Shown here in pieces: positions 60,895-64,000 of a DNA stretch of 64,000 nucleotides. Both the position numbers and the translations under genes were made by a program. Origin of the DNA: Diphasiastrum complanatum (Eukaryota; Streptophyta; Lycopodiopsida; Lycopodiales; Lycopodiaceae); contig CM055094.1 in NCBI GenBank assembly GCA_029204225.1, forward strand, positions 23,458,541 through 23,522,540, in the 5' to 3' direction. Each line of letters opens with the position of its first letter. The first letter of the stretch is position 1. Below the pieces are notes generated by a model. That model was not told the origin of the DNA. It made no database searches and worked only from the letters and a program-made list of their open reading frames with translations.

Positions 60895-61546
60895 AATATT
60901 GTACATTTTGTCAATATTGTTTGTTGGTTACTTGAATGGCCAAAGTGCCACTTGTACATACACACCTAAAGTAGGTTACCACGAGCCAAGAGGAGTGGTT
61001 GTGTCTATTTGGTAGTGATTCCTACTTTGTAGGATCTAGACTATGATTTATGATGAGATTTGTACCTACCATGCACCTACCAAGCATGACTCTTGGATCT
61101 AGGCTAGGGTTTTCACATTAGGGAAAGAAAGTGGATTCTACTTCCTTATTACATGCTGGATTTTCACATAACTTTGCAAAGGAAGTGTGTTTTACTATGT
61201 ATTTCTATTCTCCATAGTGAGAAGATAGAAAGTTTTTGGAGCCTCAAGGAGAAACTCGAGTTTCCTCTCATTGTATGGTGATTACTCTATTTTTCCAATG
61301 AAACCCAGCTTTGGCACTTTGTAAACACTGTCTACAGGCCGTACTACAGCCTTATTTCCACACGTGTGGTGTTGGATTAGACTATTTGATCAATGCTTTG
61401 ATTGTCTCTACTTGTTTCCTATCAAGCTGCTAAACTAGATCTTGTTTTCTGATGACTAGTTTCTGATAGATTGTTTAACAAGCATACAATCACCTTGTGG
61501 ATCATTCAAAGATCCATTTATGGTCCTTAGTACTGTACTTTTCACA
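60856..61546 (+). repeat. 3' LTR of element E
   Basis: 691 bp, the same length as the 5' LTR, with TG...CA ends. Confidence 0.95.
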
Positions 61547-61830
61547 GTTTCTCCTGCATGGAGAAGGGGCACACTGCTCGAAGAGATGGAAGAAGGGTGG
61601 CCACTCCTTTAAGGCACTAGATAATTCTTCTATTTATCGCATTGATGTATCTTTTAAAGATGAAACAATTTGTATGAATTGTTGTTTTAACACTACGGTT
61701 TTTGGACCTCACAACCTCATTCGTATGAGTGGGTTCGTAGGTAGCCAAACTGTGAGTGTTCTTTTTGACGATGGTTCTATGCACCAAGCAATCTAGCATC
61801 AAGGAGATGAAGTTAGTTGTCACGCGTAGG
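61547..61830 (+). pseudogene. gypsy gag knuckle end and protease, right half
   Basis: After the GTTTC duplication the frame resumes with the rest of a CCHC knuckle (C-MEKGHTAR). After a frame change it reads FGPHNLIRMSGFVGSQTVSV and LFDDGSMHQAI, a retropepsin-like block (the D-x-G-S-x-H pattern of gypsy proteases). A TAG follows. Confidence 0.6.
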
Positions 61831-61985
61831 TTCGTTCCCATAAAAGCATTAACATATCTCAGATTTCACCATGAATGGAAGATCCACATCTACTCTGACA
61901 TCCATTAACCCTAAGCATTAATACTACAACCATTAACACTATGATCCACCATGAAGATGGCTTACTCTTTCCCTCTCTCCCTTTC
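61831..61985. other. no gene recognised
   Basis: Short AT-rich sequence before the inverted LTR. The word 'cattaac(a)c/tat' recurs around 61905-61950. Confidence 0.35.
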
Positions 61986-62218
61986 TCTCTCATAAAAAGC
62001 ATAAGAACATACAAACCCAAAAACATTCAGATCCAACAATTAATAAATCCAAAAAAACATGAGAGATGGAGGAAAAGTGATAGAGAGCAAGGACATTCAT
62101 AAATCCATTTCACAAGAGAAGCAGTCTGCTTTATTGAAATGAAGATATGTACATGTGTGGGAAACTCGAGTTGGTCCCTTTTTATAGTAGAGAGGAGGGT
62201 TGCCTCGAGATCCGCAAA
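61986..62218 (-). repeat. LTR fragment in minus orientation
   Basis: Its reverse complement matches 63790-64000: 'ctctactataaaaagggacc', 'gaatgtccttgctctctatc', 'attgttggatctgaatgtt'. It starts at the same word (tttgcggatc) as the + LTR near 63512 but lacks about 250 bp of the U3 region. Confidence 0.75.
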
Positions 62219-62584
62219 CCTTCAACATGATTTAACTCGTGGAGAGAGTGATCTTCTCTTTTCTCTATCTCATTTCATGCTTATACATGGTTCTCTTGGG
62301 TTCTACTATCCATTGGTGCACTATGCTTGTGATTGCATGCAATTTTATGTGTAGAACGATCTATAATCGCCAGTTTCGGATCCATACGTGTGAAATACAG
62401 TAGCTTGCTGGTCTTGTATGGACAACAATAGTACTTTATCATTTTATTCAAGTTTGATCAAGTTCTATTAGTGTTTGCATCTCATTTTGTGTGTAGATGC
62501 TGATTTCTTTTACATTGGTGAGATTGGTAGTGTATTTTTCTTTCTAACCAAAGATCTTTCAAGTTGATTGGATCTAGGATCTGA
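62219..62584. other. no gene recognised
   Basis: Sequence between the inverted LTR fragment and the copia pol remnant. No motif was found. Confidence 0.35.
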
Positions 62585-63500
62585 AAACTTTCACAACTAC
62601 TAAGAGTGATCTATCAAAGGAATTTGGCATGACTGATCTAGGCGCTATTCATTCTTTATTAGGAATTCACACTACTAGAAATAGATTGCAAAAGAAGATC
62701 TATCTTAGCCAATAGACATATCTAAAAGACATTTTAGAAAAATTCATATGTCAGATTGTAAACCAATTGATACACCAATGGATCCAAGTATAATATTGAC
62801 TAAATCTTCTTGTGCTGAAACCAGAGTGAAGTACTCGACTTAGCGAAGTAATCAGATCTTTGATGTATGCCATGCTATGTACTAGACTAGATTTAGCATA
62901 CACTATTAACACGTTATGTCAATTCATGTCTAATCCTAGGATCTCTCGAGTGATGAAATATAGTCAGGGAAGTTTAGATCACATTCTATTTAATGATGGA
63001 AATGTTGTCGACCCACTTGTCCTACGAGGCTACTCCGACTCAGATTTGGGAGGAACAGTCTCCACCAGAAAATCTACCTCCAGGTTTTGTTTTTATCTGG
63101 TAGGGGGACTGATTTTGTGGAACTTGAGAAAGTAGAAATCAGTGGCAATTTCTTCGACCGAGGCAGAGTACATCACAACATGTCAAACTTCAAAAGAAAC
63201 TATATGGATTAGGTTATTAGTTCACAACTTACATCACACTCAGTTCAATGCTACTACCATTCTGTGTGACAATTTGAGTTGTATCTCACTATCACTAAGT
63301 CCCAAATTTTATGGCAAGTCTAAGCACGTAGAAATCCGGTATCATTTTATTTGGGAGAAAGTTTTCTCAGGGCAAGCGATTCTTTAATACTGCTCCACAA
63401 CAATAATGTTCAAAGACATCTTCACCAAAGCGCTTTCCAGGATCAAGCATTAGAAGTTTTTCAACATGCTGAATTTGAAGAAAATACCAAGGCACCAACC
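62585..63500 (+). pseudogene. copia RT end and RNase H remnant
   Basis: The + strand reads LSKEFGMTDLGAIHSLLGIH (RT end), then in other frames MYAMLCTRLDLAYTINTL, YSDSDLGGTVSTRKSTS, ISSTEAEYITTCQ, CDNLSCISLS and a FTKALSR-like block near 63425. Several stops and shifts are present. Gag, protease, integrase and most of RT are missing. It is followed by a purine word (attggaggg) and the LTR at about 63512. Confidence 0.8.
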
Positions 63501-63511
63501 TATTGGAGGGT

Positions 63512-64000
63512 TTGCGGATCCCAAGTCAACCCTAACCCTAGTTAATAAGTGAGAGGGATTTGGCACCCTACGTGTGTAAGTCCAACTCGATGATCACATA
63601 GAGATTTGATTAATTAGAAAGTCAATAAAAGGACTTTGGGTCATTTTGCGGGACTTTTAATGTCGCAGGGCCTAAATGTCAAGTTAGTGAATAAAGTTGG
63701 GTTTCCCTCCAATTTGGATGGTTCCCACACTTTTTTAAATTTGAATAATTAGAGAGGCAGAAATGGACCAATAAGATTCAGAGGCCAGGTCCTCCTCTCT
63801 ACTATAAAAAAGGGACCAACTCGAGTTGCTCCTCATGTTCATTTTCTCATTCCAATAAACCAGATTGGTTCTCTTCAGGAATGGATTGATGAATGTCCTT
63901 GCTCTCTATCACTTTTCTTCCATCTCTCATGCTTTCTTTGGATTTTGCTAATTGTTGGATCTGAATGTTATTGGGATTGTATGTTATTATACTTTTTATG
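63512..64000 (+). repeat. 3' LTR of the copia remnant, cut by the window end
   Basis: It starts at tttgcggatccc after the purine tract ggaggg. A TATA-like word ctactataaaaaaggg is at about 63797-63812, followed by a transcript-start-like region. The part from 63790 matches the inverted fragment at 61986-62218. The right end lies beyond the window. Confidence 0.6.

Larger units (their letters stand above)
55589..61546 (+). mobile_element. Ty1/copia element E, complete but mutated
   Basis: A 5958 bp element in + orientation with 691 bp LTRs that differ at about nine positions (near 98.7% identity), a perfect initiator Met tRNA primer-binding site, a purine tract and the duplication GTTTC. The pol is almost whole but has a stop and frameshifts. 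Confidence 0.94.

Overview
This 64 kb window is nuclear DNA of a land plant. It is dominated by Ty1/copia and Ty3/gypsy LTR retrotransposons whose primer-binding sites match initiator methionine tRNA. It also holds plant-type intron-containing genes and very long GA/TC microsatellites. A LINE fragment and a Penelope-like reverse-transcriptase fragment fit a large repeat-rich genome, possibly a fern, lycophyte or gymnosperm. The species cannot be fixed from the sequence alone.

Layout. 0-5.6 kb: a possible last exon of an upstream gene, a decayed gypsy gag region, one copy of a 435 bp dispersed repeat, a copia-type LTR remnant carrying an unrecognised non-pol reading frame, and a compound (GT)n/(GA)n array. 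7.8-8.8 kb: a short inverted-repeat structure, bounded by (GA)n and (TC)n, that carries a Penelope-like RT fragment. 9.0-9.75 kb: a broken acireductone dioxygenase (ARD) gene. 10.9-13.8 kb: tandem repeats split by a solo LTR, then a tandem array of roughly 90 bp palindromes. 15.8-18.6 kb: a second copy of the dispersed repeat, LINE fragments and an antisense gypsy gag-protease remnant.

18.65-28.1 kb: an old copia element (+ strand) interrupted by a young, apparently intact copia element (- strand, 20144-26573). The young element has 655 bp LTRs about 99% identical, a 5 bp duplication AGCAG, and one uninterrupted 1317-residue gag-pol. 31-43.8 kb: a nest in which a gypsy element (- strand) lacks the RT core, a further gypsy integrase piece is cut by copia element A, and A is cut by copia element B (36539-42572, duplication ATTTC). 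45.1-45.8 kb: a gypsy gag relic.

47.4-50.6 kb: the only intact cellular gene, an RRM RNA-binding protein of the ARP1/RBM24-RBM38 type. It has six coding exons encoding 308 residues and probably a 5'-UTR intron. 52.7-55.6 kb: diverged repeats, including a second copy of the non-pol reading frame fused to copia sequence. 55.6-61.5 kb: a nearly complete copia element E (691 bp LTRs, duplication GTTTC) inserted inside the zinc-knuckle codons of a gypsy gag. 61.8-64 kb: another copia pol remnant lying between LTRs in opposite orientation.

Most of the sequence is therefore a record of successive retrotransposon insertions around one working gene and one dead gene. The most unusual items are the Penelope-like inverted-repeat unit, the palindromic satellite, and the unexplained reading frame shared by two loci.
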